A stretch of 64,000 bases of DNA. Source: Neoceratodus forsteri. Taxonomy: Eukaryota > Chordata > Ceratodontiformes > Ceratodontidae. Below the pieces are notes generated by a model. The model searched no databases and was not told where the DNA came from. It was given only the letters and a program-made list of their open reading frames with translations. Within the stretch, counting starts at the first letter, position 1. Every line of letters starts with the position of its first letter. Shown piece by piece: positions 20,916 to 31,110 of the stretch. The translations under genes and the position numbers were made by a program. The stretch lies in the NCBI GenBank assembly GCA_016271365.2, contig CM028129.1, forward strand, positions 1,009,807,501-1,009,871,500, written 5' to 3'.

Positions 20916-22989
20916 TAGACCCTGGAGTCAGTTGAGAAACCAATTATGACTGACTTACCACACATTATGACAGATTTTTTTCAACTAGTTCCGTTTTTAG
21001 CATTTGGGATTTAGCAGCATTATAACTTCATAAATGGGCAGAAACAAAAGGAATTATTTATGCCCTCAACTCTGGGGCAGGTGAGGTATTGCATATGTTG
21101 GAGGGAGCAGCAATTAGGCAACAGCAGCAGCTAAGAAAGCTGGCTGCTCTTTAAAATGCAAACACAAAGTGCAGTGAAACAAATCTACACACAGTAGGGA
21201 CCCATTAAAGCACAATAACCAGTCAAAACAACAACAACAAAATACAGTAAGCCGCTGAAAGTAACAAGTTGAAGCAGGGCAGTAAAACAGTATGCGGTAC
21301 AGAGAAATCAGCAGCAGTATACTGGTTACTTAGAAAAAGAACTGAGAGTCTAAAATACAGTATAGGTGGGGCCTCTTAAACACCCCACAGAAACTAGAAG
21401 GTACCCTTTTGCAAACAGAGCTAAGCATTAATATATGTTAACTAGTAGTCGTAGAATCTGTGAGACTAAAAACAGTTTAAGGGAGGACCCCTGGAAATAC
21501 TTCCTGTATGGTATACCAGAACTGAGATGTATCCATAGTTTAAATTTAAAGCTAAAAAAAACCTCATGCATGTTAAAAAAAACATTTTCTGACACAGTTT
21601 CTGAACTTCTTTTGGCTTTCAGCATGTACACTAATATGTCTTGTAAAATGTTATTCATCTTGCCATAAACTCTAATATTTAATCTGTCCGATTCCTACAG
21701 TGACAAACAAACATTTTGTCCTTTGGACCCGCCTAACCGTGCTCCATGCTCTGGCTTTCTGTGGATCCAGGAACTCACCAACCAGCCACCTGTGCCTGGC
21801 CTGCTCCTCAACCTAGTGGGGAGTCTGACTTACTCACAATGCCACCACAGTAGAGAGAGCCCAGCCGAGCCACCAGCAGTAGATCGATGATGATCAATCA
21901 CCGTGGCTTTTCAAGTTCGGCCCCACAGCCCCCAAGCCCTCAACCAGCCAGACAAGCTAGCCAGACACACAGGCAGAGTAGTTTGTGAGAGACCATCCTC
22001 CTCCTTCCTACTGCCCACTGCCCAGCCCTGGCGGGCCTTATATACACATCCCATACAGTACCTTGCTCACTGTAGTAGCCTGTTGCCAGTTTGGTCAGGT
22101 GTCAGGTGATGATTCGGTCATCATTGTCGGGTGGCTCCATGGCTCAGGCTGCTGCTGCTCTACTTAGTGGTGGTGCTGGTGTTTTCTTGGTGCTGTGTGC
22201 TCCCTCCTCCCAACCCACACTGTCTGTCCCCAACCCAGACCCATGTCCCCACTCCGGTACTCCGCGCAGTGGAACTAGTGCACCTACCACTACTCCTTCT
22301 CGCCAGCTCTGAAGACCTGAGCGAGACGGAGTGAGAGTCACCTGACAGGCCCGGCCGACGGGGTCATGGGCTGATCCCGATCCCGACCATGACCAGACCA
22401 CTGACTTGCTGTCTGGCTTTGCTGGAGGACTGACTAGGACCTACACAGCCACACACTAGCCTTTCTCCGAGCACTGGACATGGGACAGTGGACACAGTTA
22501 ACTTATTCTTAAATTAAAGGCCGAACCGCCAAACTTCGTCCCTGCAGAAAAAAGCTGCTTGCCCCATTGCCCACACACCAACACAGATGCCTTCTGTACT
22601 GACAGTCTCCACTTCTACCTAGGCACGCTCTCCCCGCCACCTCGTGCAGTCAGTCACAGACACACTCAAGCTCCTGGCTCCTCCTTCTGTCTTTCCTGAT
22701 TGGTGGATGCTTCATGCCCAGGAGTCGGGGGTGCATTTTATTGGCTGTAAGGCTCAGTGCCGGCGGTTGAGGGCCGTTGAATATTCATGCCCCCCCCCCC
22801 GGCACTCTTCCTCCCCCCAGGAAAGAAAAAAGAGAACACACACTGCAGTGCACCACAGAAAAAATCTGGACGGGTCATAGAATCATCAACTGCAGTGGAT
22901 TTCAACTCCACTATTTTATGACTGCAATCCAGTGCAATTGCAACTGCATTGAATTGCAACTATTTCAACCGCTGATGACTGCTGGGTCT
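20916..22989. mobile_element. Unclassified 2.07-kb element with 9-bp TSD and short TIRs
   Basis: Bounded by ACCTCAAGT on both sides. The ends carry a short imperfect inverted repeat: AGACCCTGGAGTCA at the left and, inverted, AGACCCAGCAGTCA at the right (12 of 14 match). No long ORF, polyA tail or RT motif was found inside, so it looks like a non-autonomous DNA transposon. A 9-bp duplication would fit Mutator-like or Merlin-like elements, but no transposase supports either. The interior (21660-22880) is C-rich with a poly-C run at 22791-22800. Confidence 0.65.
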
Positions 22990-24021
22990 ACCTCAAGTCC
23001 CTCCATCTACATGTATGGCTCCTGAGGACTTAGCCATTTCTTGGATTGGGCTGTCTCAGAAGGTGGCTGATGTCCTGGTGGCTGTCAGGAAACCTTCCAC
23101 CAAGGCCACTTACTCAATGAAATGGAAGTGGATTGCTATCTGGGCTGCTTTTCATAGCCTGGACCCTTTCACCTGTCTGGGGAACCAGGTTTTAGAATAT
23201 TTCCTGACCTTGTCTGATGCAGGACTTAAATACTCCTCCCTTAGAGTGCACCTGTCAGCTATATCAGACTTTGATGTGCCCATTGAGGGCTGTATGGTGG
23301 CACAGCCGGATGTGGCCTGTACTTTTCTAAGAGGCATTCTCCACTGAAGCCTCCTATCCATTACCAGTTCAGGCTTGGGACCTGAATTTTGTTTTAGAGA
23401 AGCCGTCCCTGCCTCCTTTTGAGTCAGCTGTCCTTGCAAGCTATTCATTCTGTTGTGAAAAGAGTTATTTTTAGTTGCCATTGCTTCTGCTCAAAGAATT
23501 TGAGTTACAGGCTCTCATGTGTGAGCAGGCTTATTTGGTTTTCCACAAAGACAGGTTCTCTTATTTACTAATCCAGCCACCTTCCTGTTTATTATCCAGA
23601 GCATGCCAGTCCATGGAAAGCATTGCTCCATACTTTGGATGTGCATAGAATTTTGCGATACTATACATACCGTATACAGGACTGCAGGAAGTCCAGACTC
23701 AGTTGTTTGTTTCTTTCACCCCTGGCAGAGAGGGTGCTCCAGTTTCAAAACGGTGCTTGTCCAAATGGTTGGCCAACTGTATTTTTTTTTTTTTTTTTGT
23801 TACAGGAAATATGGTAAGGAATTTCCTGGGGTTGTTAAGGCCCATTTCACTAGAGGTGTGGCCACTTCAGTTGCCTATTTCAGGGGCATGTCTGTAGCCG
23901 AGATTTATAGTGCTGCCACTTGGAATACTGTCCACACATTCACCAAGCACTACAGTTTGGACATAGCATCCAGAAGAAGGGCAGGCTTTGGCCTTGCTGT
24001 GCTTTGGGGCCTCCTTTCTTA
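22990..24021 (+). pseudogene. DIRS-B tyrosine recombinase
   Basis: ADVLVAVRKPSTKATYSMKW (about 23066) opens the domain. VAIASA is followed by CAA (23492-23494) and AGA, so Gln replaces the catalytic Arg. The C-terminal part keeps a degraded AHFTRG (about 23842, H-x-x-R retained) and HTFTKHYSLDIA (about 23933). A T run (23781-23798) interrupts the frame. The product ends FGLAVLWGLLS with the stop at 24020-24022. The 9-bp TSD copy overlaps its start. Confidence 0.85.
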
Positions 24022-24079
24022 GGCCTCTGGCTGCCAGCCACCCAGACTATCCTTGCTCTCAGCACTGCTTGGGACTCGT

Positions 24080-24185
24080 TCCATTGGTGTGATCTGATGA
24101 GAGAGAGAGAGATATCCCCAAAGAAGATATGTAGAACTTACTGTAACTGTAGATCATCGAGGGAATCTCTTGTCATCAGCTCATG
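24080..24185. repeat. DIRS-B internal complementary region
   Basis: GGTGTGATCTGATGAGAGAG, then AAGAAGATATGTAGAACTTA and CTGTAACTGTAGATCATCGA, parallel to the DIRS-C region at 19078-19180. A TC microsatellite follows at 24216-24235. Confidence 0.7.
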
Positions 24186-24399
24186 CCGTCCCTCCCTCCA
24201 TCTCCCATCCCCTTTCTCTCTCTCTCTCTCTCTCCCCTCCAACTCAGCTGTCCTGTTGCTCCAGCCTTTCTGCTAGTTTGGCACCTTCACTATCTCGGTT
24301 CCCTGGTGGGACTCTTTTCTGTCATGGCCTCTGACTAGGGAAAGAACTGAGAAGGGAGCAAGGCCTCCCACACTTATATTGGGTGTGTGACGTCAGAGC

Positions 24400-24553
24400 C
24401 AGACATCGATGTGGTGGGCCCCCTAATAGGCTGTTGCAGAAAAAAGCTTTCATGGGATCCTGATGCCTGATGGTGAAGTTCTATAGGTGTGACCTGATGA
24501 CAGAGATTCCCTTGAAGATATACTGCTATGGTAAGTTCTTACGTAACTGTTCT
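24400..24553 (-). repeat. DIRS-B right terminal inverted repeat
   Basis: GGTGTGACCTGATGACAGAG and ATGGTAAGTTCTTACGTAAC end the element at about 24553. The left partner is outside the window. An L1 ORF2 reading frame on the minus strand begins directly beyond. Confidence 0.78.
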
Positions 24554-25960
24554 TTATTCAGTTGTGCAGGGGTGGAGTTGGCCTCGCTGGTGTAAAGGGA
24601 CTTACAAAATTTACTAAAGACATCCCCTGTGTTCTCCCTGTCTGTGGTTGTCTCGCTGCTGCTGTCTTTGATCTGGACTATGTTTCTGGCACCTTTCCTA
24701 TTTTTTAATTGCAAAGCCAGACATTTACCCCCGTCCCCGTCAAAGAACTGGCCAGCCTGTGTCAGAAAGATGACCCGCTCTATCTCGTCACTAGTGATCA
24801 AGTTATGCCTCCATTTTACTGTTCCCAGGCAGTAGTATAGGGCCTGGGTAGGCTTGTGCATGTGATCCCTTTTCATTTGGGCAATCTTGCCCTCCAGCTT
24901 CTTAGCACAAGGCTCGTTTAGTTTGGCCTTTGGCTAGAGTAGGCAGTGGTTACCCCCCTAACCACTGCTTTCATGGCTTCCCATCTCATGGCATGGGACG
25001 TTTGCCCCACCTTATTAAGTTCCAGTTATTCTACATTAACATTTGATATCATTTCTCTAAACTCAAACTGTTTTAAAAGGGTAGGCTCCAGGTGCCATAC
25101 CCTAGGAGGCACTGGAGAGTCCCTTTGTCTCAGTGCCATGCACACTAGGGTGTGTTCAGTAACCAGTACAGTTTCATAAGTAGTACATGCTGCCTGCCCC
25201 AATGTTCCTGTAGAAACCAATAGTCTGTCAATACGAGCATATGAAGAGTGGGCATGGGAGTAAGAGCTCCACATTCTTTCCCTAGGGTTTTCTTGCCTCC
25301 AGCTGTCCATTAAGCCATAAGTATGGATTAAGTCCTGAAGAGCTTTGGTGTTTTTTTGTGGGAGGGACGAGGGCGAGATTGACTGCTTTTAAACAGAACC
25401 TAGATAAGTATATGGGTGACAGAAAATATGCATTCCACCAGTGATTGGGTGGCAAGTTCATTAAAGGGTTTACGCTCACTGAACTTGTATTCAGACTATG
25501 AAACTATGAGATTAGATCTGGGTATCCAGAACACCCAGCACCCATGTTCCAAGGTAGCCAGACATCTCCAGTGATAATTTCTGCAATATTGATGAATCAG
25601 TATTTTGGCTGACGAACCCACTGAGATTGTTGTGCCATCATGCATTGCCAGCTGCAGTAGAGCATGATGGCCACCCTGGTCATTGCTGAACTTTACAGCT
25701 TGTCTTGGGAAGTGGGGTTGAAGCCAACTGGCTGTGCCCCTCGTTTTGGCATTAAAGACTGCTCCATGTCACTTGTCCCACCAAGCTGGATGCTGTCCGT
25801 ACCATCTACTTAATCGTATGAGTTTCCTGCAGCAGTAGGATGTCTCCCTTTTATTGTTTCCCACTGCTCAGTACCTTCTTCCTTTAACCTGCATTTTTGA
25901 GACCATTGACATTCCACGATATTATATGCAGTTTGCCATCCATTATATAATCCAACACCA
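24554..25960 (-). pseudogene. L1-clade LINE ORF2: endonuclease and start of RT
   Basis: On the minus strand, from right to left: an endonuclease start resembling NVNGLKNAGKRRK (about 25900), KGDILLLQETHTI (about 25850), then GLMDSWRQENPRER and YARIDRLLVSTG (about 25310-25210), then the inter-domain block LKNRKGARNIVQIKD and FCKSLYTSEA (about 24700-24590). This order and wording are L1 ORF2. Frameshifts occur near 25300 and between 25400 and 25800. RT proper would continue leftward but is displaced by DIRS-B. Confidence 0.82.
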
Positions 25961-27613
25961 TTACTTCACCTTAACCCCTCCTGGTTTCCACATCCAAGCA
26001 TCTGCTGCTGTTGTCATTGTAGAAGTATACCCTGCTGACCGAGTAGTACCATTAAATTATTGTAATTTTTGCAGTTTTTAAATAACCCCTCTTCCTTAAC
26101 CGAAAATTCCACCCCCCCTCCCACGAGAAACCCCAATTGTAACCCAGACAGCAGTGGGCTACAACTCCCCCGCAAATCCCTACACCCTCCAAGCAATGAG
26201 AAGCTCGATGCCATTCCCTACAAATGAACTGGTGGATTTAGGTATTACCACTGAGTCATTCTGGCACCACATTTTGCAGTTTAGGAAGACTAGGAATACT
26301 AGTAAATTAATGTTAACGGCACAGAGCAAATAAAACTCCTCTTCCATCCCAAAGCACTTGGTTAGAGGTACAGAACTTAGTGAGAGACGTAATACAGTAT
26401 AGGTGTAATTGGTAAATGCAAAAACCTGCTGTAGTTGTATTTGAAAGAAGTGCAGTATCGTGTGTGGTGAGACGGATGTCCAATGCAGCATTAGGAGACT
26501 TGAGGGTAGGTCCCGTTTGATGGGGGGCAGCAAACCTCTGGGTGTCCAGCCCTCTCAAAAACTATTGTCTGCCTATTTAGAAAATGGGTCAAAGTATTTC
26601 AGCCTTCTGATTGGCTGAGGCACTTCTCTAGCTGGGCATCTATCAGACAACAGATGCCCAGCTATTAAAAGTACCAGCCCAGCCAACCCCATCACCAAAA
26701 TCCTGTTGCCCAACCTGCTCTCTAATTGGCTAAACTCTCCTCATTTCCATTTCAAATCGCCGCCATTTTCTAGTCTTGCTTAGCGAGACACTGGCCCCTG
26801 AATCCTAGTTTACTTACAGTACAGTCGCCAGTATTTACTAATTAGCACAGACATCACCACTCAGTAACTGCCCAAACAAACCAATGTGCCTTTTTCCATC
26901 TTTTTCTCCATTTTTACTTGCCTTGTGTGTCTCTCACGCCGACTCACACGCATTCACCTGTACAGCCCGTCATCCAACATCACAAACCAGGAAAGGACTA
27001 TTCAGTTGAGCACCTGTCCTTTACCAAACTGAACCCCAGCTGCTATCACATCAAAACCCATGGAAATCACAGAAATGTACCTCTGTCCAAATATTATTTT
27101 CTTCCTTCCTCATCCATGCTCGATCAACTACCTCGATCCAAAGCTCTGTATCACCGTTTGTGTCTTCTCGGTTGTCTGATAGACCCTCTCCCTCATGCCC
27201 TGCCACGCCGTATCAAAAAAACTTCATTTTTAATTGCAGGCTTTGTTTTACTTTTCCTCCCACCTCACAAAGCGACACTTTGGGGAAAAACATGGACCTT
27301 CTGTCCATACTCAGCTGCTCCAGTGTGGCGGCCCGCCCACCACTCTTCTCCTCTCTTGAGTTCCCTGATGCATTTAGTTTTTAAACTTTACAGTTTAGCT
27401 CTTGCCGTAGCGATGCTGTGATATTGAAGCCAATGCAGGCATGGCCCATGTCACTGGACAGGGTATATCCCTGAAGGACAGCTGGGAGGGGGGAAAAACA
27501 GAGGGGGTTAAAAATAATTTGGCCTTAACATGGTATGTAGGAGCACAGCAGATGTGCTGTATTACAGCCAGAGCAATGACAAGTGGTGTCACTTGCTTAG
27601 TAGAGAAATCAGG
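25961..27613. other. No confident gene; possible L1 ORF1 debris and a hairpin
   Basis: The first 600 bases lie where L1 ORF1 would sit. A 117-codon minus-strand open frame (26180-26533) is only vaguely like an ORF1 C-terminus, and I do not call it. AGCTGGGCATCT at 26630-26641 is repeated inverted at 26652-26663, a 12-bp perfect stem with a 10-base loop. The rest shows nothing recognisable. Confidence 0.4.
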
Positions 27614-27670
27614 AGGTAGTATAGCTTAATGGTTAATGCATAGTCCTACTAATCGGGAGACTATGTTACC
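27614..27670 (+). repeat. tRNA-like fragment (SINE head remnant)
   Basis: GTAGTATAGCTTAATGGTTA resembles a tRNA D-arm with an A-box. CATAGTC and GACTATG then form a 7-bp anticodon-like stem around CTACTAATCGGGA. No B-box or acceptor closure follows, so it is a truncated tRNA-derived element, not a functional tRNA. Confidence 0.45.
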
Positions 27671-27730
27671 AAGAAAATCACTTTTAAGTGGTTTGCAGTA
27701 ATTCGTTATTTATTTTTAACTAAGTGCCCA

Positions 27731-27768
27731 GTGTGTGTGTGTGTGTGTGTGTGTGAGTGTGTGTGTGT
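27731..27768. repeat. GT microsatellite
   Basis: About 18 GT units with one A interruption. Confidence 0.95.
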
Positions 27769-27890
27769 AACCATAGCAACCACCTCCCAAGAATGCAGGC
27801 GGAGGAACTATTTTATTAAAAATCTTACTTTAAATACATTTTTCTTCAACATTTTTCTTATTAAACTTATTTTTTTGACTGCCCATTTTC

Positions 27891-28045
27891 TAAGCGCAAT
27901 AATACCCTCCAGGGTGGGCGGTATTGTGCTATACCGGACCTTCCAGGAGCTATAAGGCCCTCCGCCTACGGCGTCGGGCCTCATTACGCCCCTGGGCGGT
28001 CCGGTATAACACAATACCGCCCACCCTGTTGGGTATTATTGCTTA
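27891..28045. mobile_element. Foldback MITE, 155 bp
   Basis: Left arm 27891-27945 and right arm 27997-28045 are near-perfect inverted repeats. Both read AATAATACCC, then CAGGGTGGGCGGTATTGTG and TATACCGGACC from the outside in. The 50-bp centre is itself partly palindromic (GGCCCTCCGCCTACGGCGTC). No coding capacity. The structure is that of a small non-autonomous DNA transposon; I could not assign its superfamily or target duplication. Confidence 0.85.
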
Positions 28046-29229
28046 CATAACACATCCTTCCTATGCAGGGGACATCCTCATATTGGAGGTAGTTTGATTG
28101 GAGCCACGCTGCGGGGGCAGACACGGCCTGTCATATGGGGCTTAGGGACATTTGTACTAAGGGGGTCAGACTCTACATTTCATGATGTGCCCCTCTAGAG
28201 AACCAAGCCTCCCCAGGGCCCTTGTATCATTTGACACACACCCTATAATTTTGAGCATCCACAGAGCCACCCCTCTGGATACCAAATAAGTCAGTAAGGC
28301 TTGGTAGTTGGGTACCAACATAGCTCAACTTGCGAGATACCAACACAGTAAATAGGGTACAAGTGAGCTGCAGGTCATCAGACACTCTCAGTACACAACT
28401 ACATAACCGTCAATGAGCAAAACAATTGAAGTGTAAAACATTGGAGACTTTTGATTTCATCCATGGTCTCACAGCATGGGGCCGTAAGATGCCCATCACC
28501 ATGTCCTCAGTTCAGTATGGTCTTTAAGCATGGTAACTCACCACATACATCTTGCTGTAGATGACTATGGTCAGTACTGTTGTTACCCACAGACCAAATT
28601 CAGGGTACATCCATTCTGTGGTCAGTAGCAGTCAATTCAGCATGGCCCATGTGTCTCAAGCTCCTCAACCCCCCCTTCCCCACTAGAGACCACTTGGTTT
28701 GTTAAAACAAGTTAGACCTTGTATACCCAAAAAAGGCCAGAACTGTGAATCTGGCCTCAAGCTAGGGAGAGGAGGGCTAGAGGAAATCAATCTCTGGACA
28801 GTTGGTGCCATGTAGCACCCTTGTGGCATGGAGGCCCGCAAAATGGCATGGCAGCATTCAACAGGAGATAACCAATAGTGAGGAAAGAAATATAAATGAA
28901 GCCTCAAACCTTTAGGTTAGACAGCGTTCAGTGATTCTGATATAGTGCGAACAGCTATTCCTCCATAGTGGGTCAAGCGCAGCGCCACGCTTTCATGTCT
29001 ACTATACAGCCCTCCCCCTCAGCTCCCCTACCAAGACCATGCAGTCCGATACTCCAAGACCCAAATCTGCCCTCGGGAACCAAGCATTACAGTGGCATCA
29101 ACAGAAGCCCACAATTTCAGCTTTGTGCCAGAAAACTGAGTGGGTCAAGGTGAGCTGCCATTTTGGGGCATCCGGGCAGCACATTGGTAAAGAAATTAAG
29201 CTGAGGCAAGACTGGGAATCAGAGATTTG
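28046..29229. other. No recognisable feature
   Basis: I see no gene, clear repeat or mobile-element signature. Open frames are short and unsupported. Confidence 0.5.
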
Positions 29230-29950
29230 ATCCTTACCCCAAATTGCTTACTCTGTCACTTTTGTCCAAGTTTCAGACATTGCAGTTCATGTGGCACGAC
29301 CAGAGCCCCGGGCCAAGCTTCTCCCCTCAGCAGCCGCATCTTCGATGTTCACAGGCTCCTCTAGGGCTTGGGGGAGTATCAAAGTACCTAGGTGGTTTGC
29401 CTGGCCTGGAGATGTGGAGATGGAAGGGGTACAGGTGGACGAATTCCCACCCCAGCAGATGTAATTTTGACTTGATTCCAGAGAACTGCTAGTGTTTGGA
29501 CTGCAGCTCCCTGCTATAGTGCTGGAATACTGTAACCTCAACATTCTCTACAGTAATCGGGTCATTGGATTTGAATGCTCACAGTACTAGCTCCTTCTTT
29601 GGGTACTGCAAGTTTTTGATGAGAAATGCCTCAATCATTCTCCAGGCTTGGGACACGGGCTGGTCCTGTCGCCTGCTTGATTTCAAGGGCGTGGCCTTGG
29701 TCCCTGCTTCAGCTTTTCGGCTAGCCACTTCTGGATGGTTAGAGTCTGGGTTCCAGCCCTTCAGATCCTTGGGCAACCCCACCAGCTTCAGGTTGGAGCA
29801 ACACACCCAATTTTCTTGATTATCAGCCCTCTCTTGCAGCACTGCCAGGGTTGATTAGAGCTCGTCTCTGTCTCTAGTGACATCTGTGAGCGGTACGACT
29901 CTCAAGTGGAGTGGGTCCATGTTGGTTGGTCATGCTGATGGGCTCAAAAT
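29230..29950 (-). pseudogene. L1-type ORF1 (coiled-coil / RRM / CTD) remnant
   Basis: On the minus strand TLAVLQERADNQEN, a coiled-coil tail, is followed by NLKLVGLPKDLKG (about 29790), which matches the RNLRLVGLPE signature of L1 ORF1p. Further on, across a frameshift, come HYSRELQSK and LLGWEFVHLYP (about 29500-29420), resembling the ORF1 C-terminal domain. ORF1p is the RNA-binding chaperone of L1 particles. Stops and frameshifts make it dead. It could belong to the same L1 as the ORF2 at 24554-25960, but 3.3 kb of other sequence lies between. Confidence 0.7.
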
Positions 29951-30460
29951 TCAGCAAAGACCATTTCTTTTTGACTTTTAAGTGTTACCGTGAGAGAAAT
30001 GCATCTGTTAAATGGATTTAGTAGCAGGTTAGTTCTCGGTATACCTCTAGATAGCTGTTTTTAGCGAGTGCCAGGCGTGAGCTAAGCTACAGGGCAACCA
30101 CCATCTTGCCCTGCCCAGCTGCACCCCCAGATTTAGACAGATCGAGAATGGAAAGGGCTGGCAGGGTTTCCTGAGTAGTAACTGGGGAAAATGAAAACGT
30201 GGGGGTGGGGAGGGGAAATATAAAAGAGTTTGGAGCAGGGGGGAGAGGAGAGGAGCTAGGAGGCAGAGGAGAGGGGAGAGCACTATAGCTTTATGTCAGT
30301 ATTCTTAAACTTTGTTTAATTCTCTGGATTGACCAGTGAATGTATTTCCAGAGACTTTTCCTTAATTAGCAATCGGTTGGAAAACTATTTGACCCCTTGG
30401 ACAGAAAACTTGAAAAGTATCAGACCACTATTTAAAGATTAGAGAAACACTGTGCACGAG
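29951..30460 (-). other. Probable L1 5' UTR remnant, then unannotated
   Basis: Upstream of ORF1 on the minus strand, GCAAGATGGTGGTTGCCCTG (about 30085-30105) resembles the AAGATGG-type leader often found at L1 5' ends. No gene is visible from there to 30460. Confidence 0.35.
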
Positions 30461-30734
30461 TCTCCTTCCACCCAGAGAGGGCCAACTCTGAGACTCCAGT
30501 ACATGTCACGGTGATGGATATTAAGGGACAGTTCAGAATAAAATTACAAAATTCATTAACATGTTGGCCCTGTTTGGTAAGAGAGATTTTGAGAGCAATA
30601 CCATAAACACTTTCTCCATAATCAAAAGCTATGAGGGTAATTTTGGATATTATCTCATACCTGGCAGCAAAGGTGAGACAAGATTAACTGCGATATAGAC
30701 ATCCAGTTTGAGAGAAGTTTAAATGTCACAGAAA
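30461..30734 (-). mobile_element. LINE-like fragment
   Basis: On the minus strand the region around 30560-30660 reads like the post-RT part of a LINE (a YGESVYGIALK-like block). It may belong with the fragment at 35440-35635, the two being split by later insertions. Very weak. Confidence 0.3.
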
Positions 30735-30800
30735 AATAGGAAATAGCAGATAAAGACCTATCTGTCCATCTAGTCGGCCCATATGGATGTTGAAGTCAAG
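30735..30800 (-). mobile_element. CR1 3'-end fragment
   Basis: AATAGCAGATAAAGACC and CCATCTAGTCGGCCCAT are the reverse complement of the 3' end of the CR1 at 35640-37866 (GACTAGATGGGCCAAGCGGT and TTATCTGCCAT). About 65 bp. Confidence 0.7.
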
Positions 30801-30964
30801 GTACTGGTTTGGCCAGTCCTAAATATATGAATATGATAACCAGTTTTTGCAATTTTGAGTTCACGTATCAAAAGTTATAGACATTTTTGTTTGTTAACAT
30901 TCAAGTACTGTATGTTTTACATTAAATTTAAGTACTGTAGTTAGAGCGAACCAATTCTGAACAT

Positions 30965-31110
30965 TATAAGTACCACCAGGTCCATCTTGAAAATGAGCTT
31001 TGCTCAGTGGTGTTCTGGTTAAATCAATCAATCAATCAAGTCTTTATTTAACCAGGCGTTCATCGTTGAGCAGAAGCTCATTTGCAAGATGGACCTGGTG
31101 GAGTATGAAC
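30965..31110. repeat. Inverted pair of LINE-3 3' ends
   Basis: CCACCAGGTCCATCTTG with ATGAGCTTTGCTCAG (30975-31010) is the inverted counterpart of GAGCAGAAGCTCATTTGCAA and GATGGACCTGGTGG (31065-31102). A CAAT repeat and TTATTTAACCAG lie between. The left copy is a short plus-strand 3' end of the same LINE family. The two 3' ends therefore face each other. Confidence 0.75.

Larger units (their letters stand above)
1019..24553 (+). mobile_element. DIRS-B: host DIRS element carrying four nested insertions
   Basis: This is a tyrosine-recombinase (DIRS-type) retrotransposon whose own sequence survives in pieces: 1019-1576, 7170-8200, 19552-20915 and 22990-24553. Joined in order they give gag, RT, RNase H, YR and a 3' terminal repeat. 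Each break falls inside a reading frame that resumes in register on the far side of a separate mobile element. The left terminus is outside the window. The right end at about 24553 abuts an L1 ORF2 on the minus strand, so DIRS-B probably landed in that L1. Boundaries are good to a few bases. Confidence 0.85.

Noticed and set aside
1..24553. Possibility that the RT/RNase H/YR genes are LTR retrotransposons or retroviruses
   Set aside because: No direct LTRs, protease, DDE integrase or env found; tyrosine recombinase, inverted termini and internal complementary regions identify DIRS elements.
26180..26533. 117-codon minus-strand ORF possibly related to L1 ORF1
   Set aside because: Position suits L1 ORF1, but the residues do not give a convincing match; kept only as a note.
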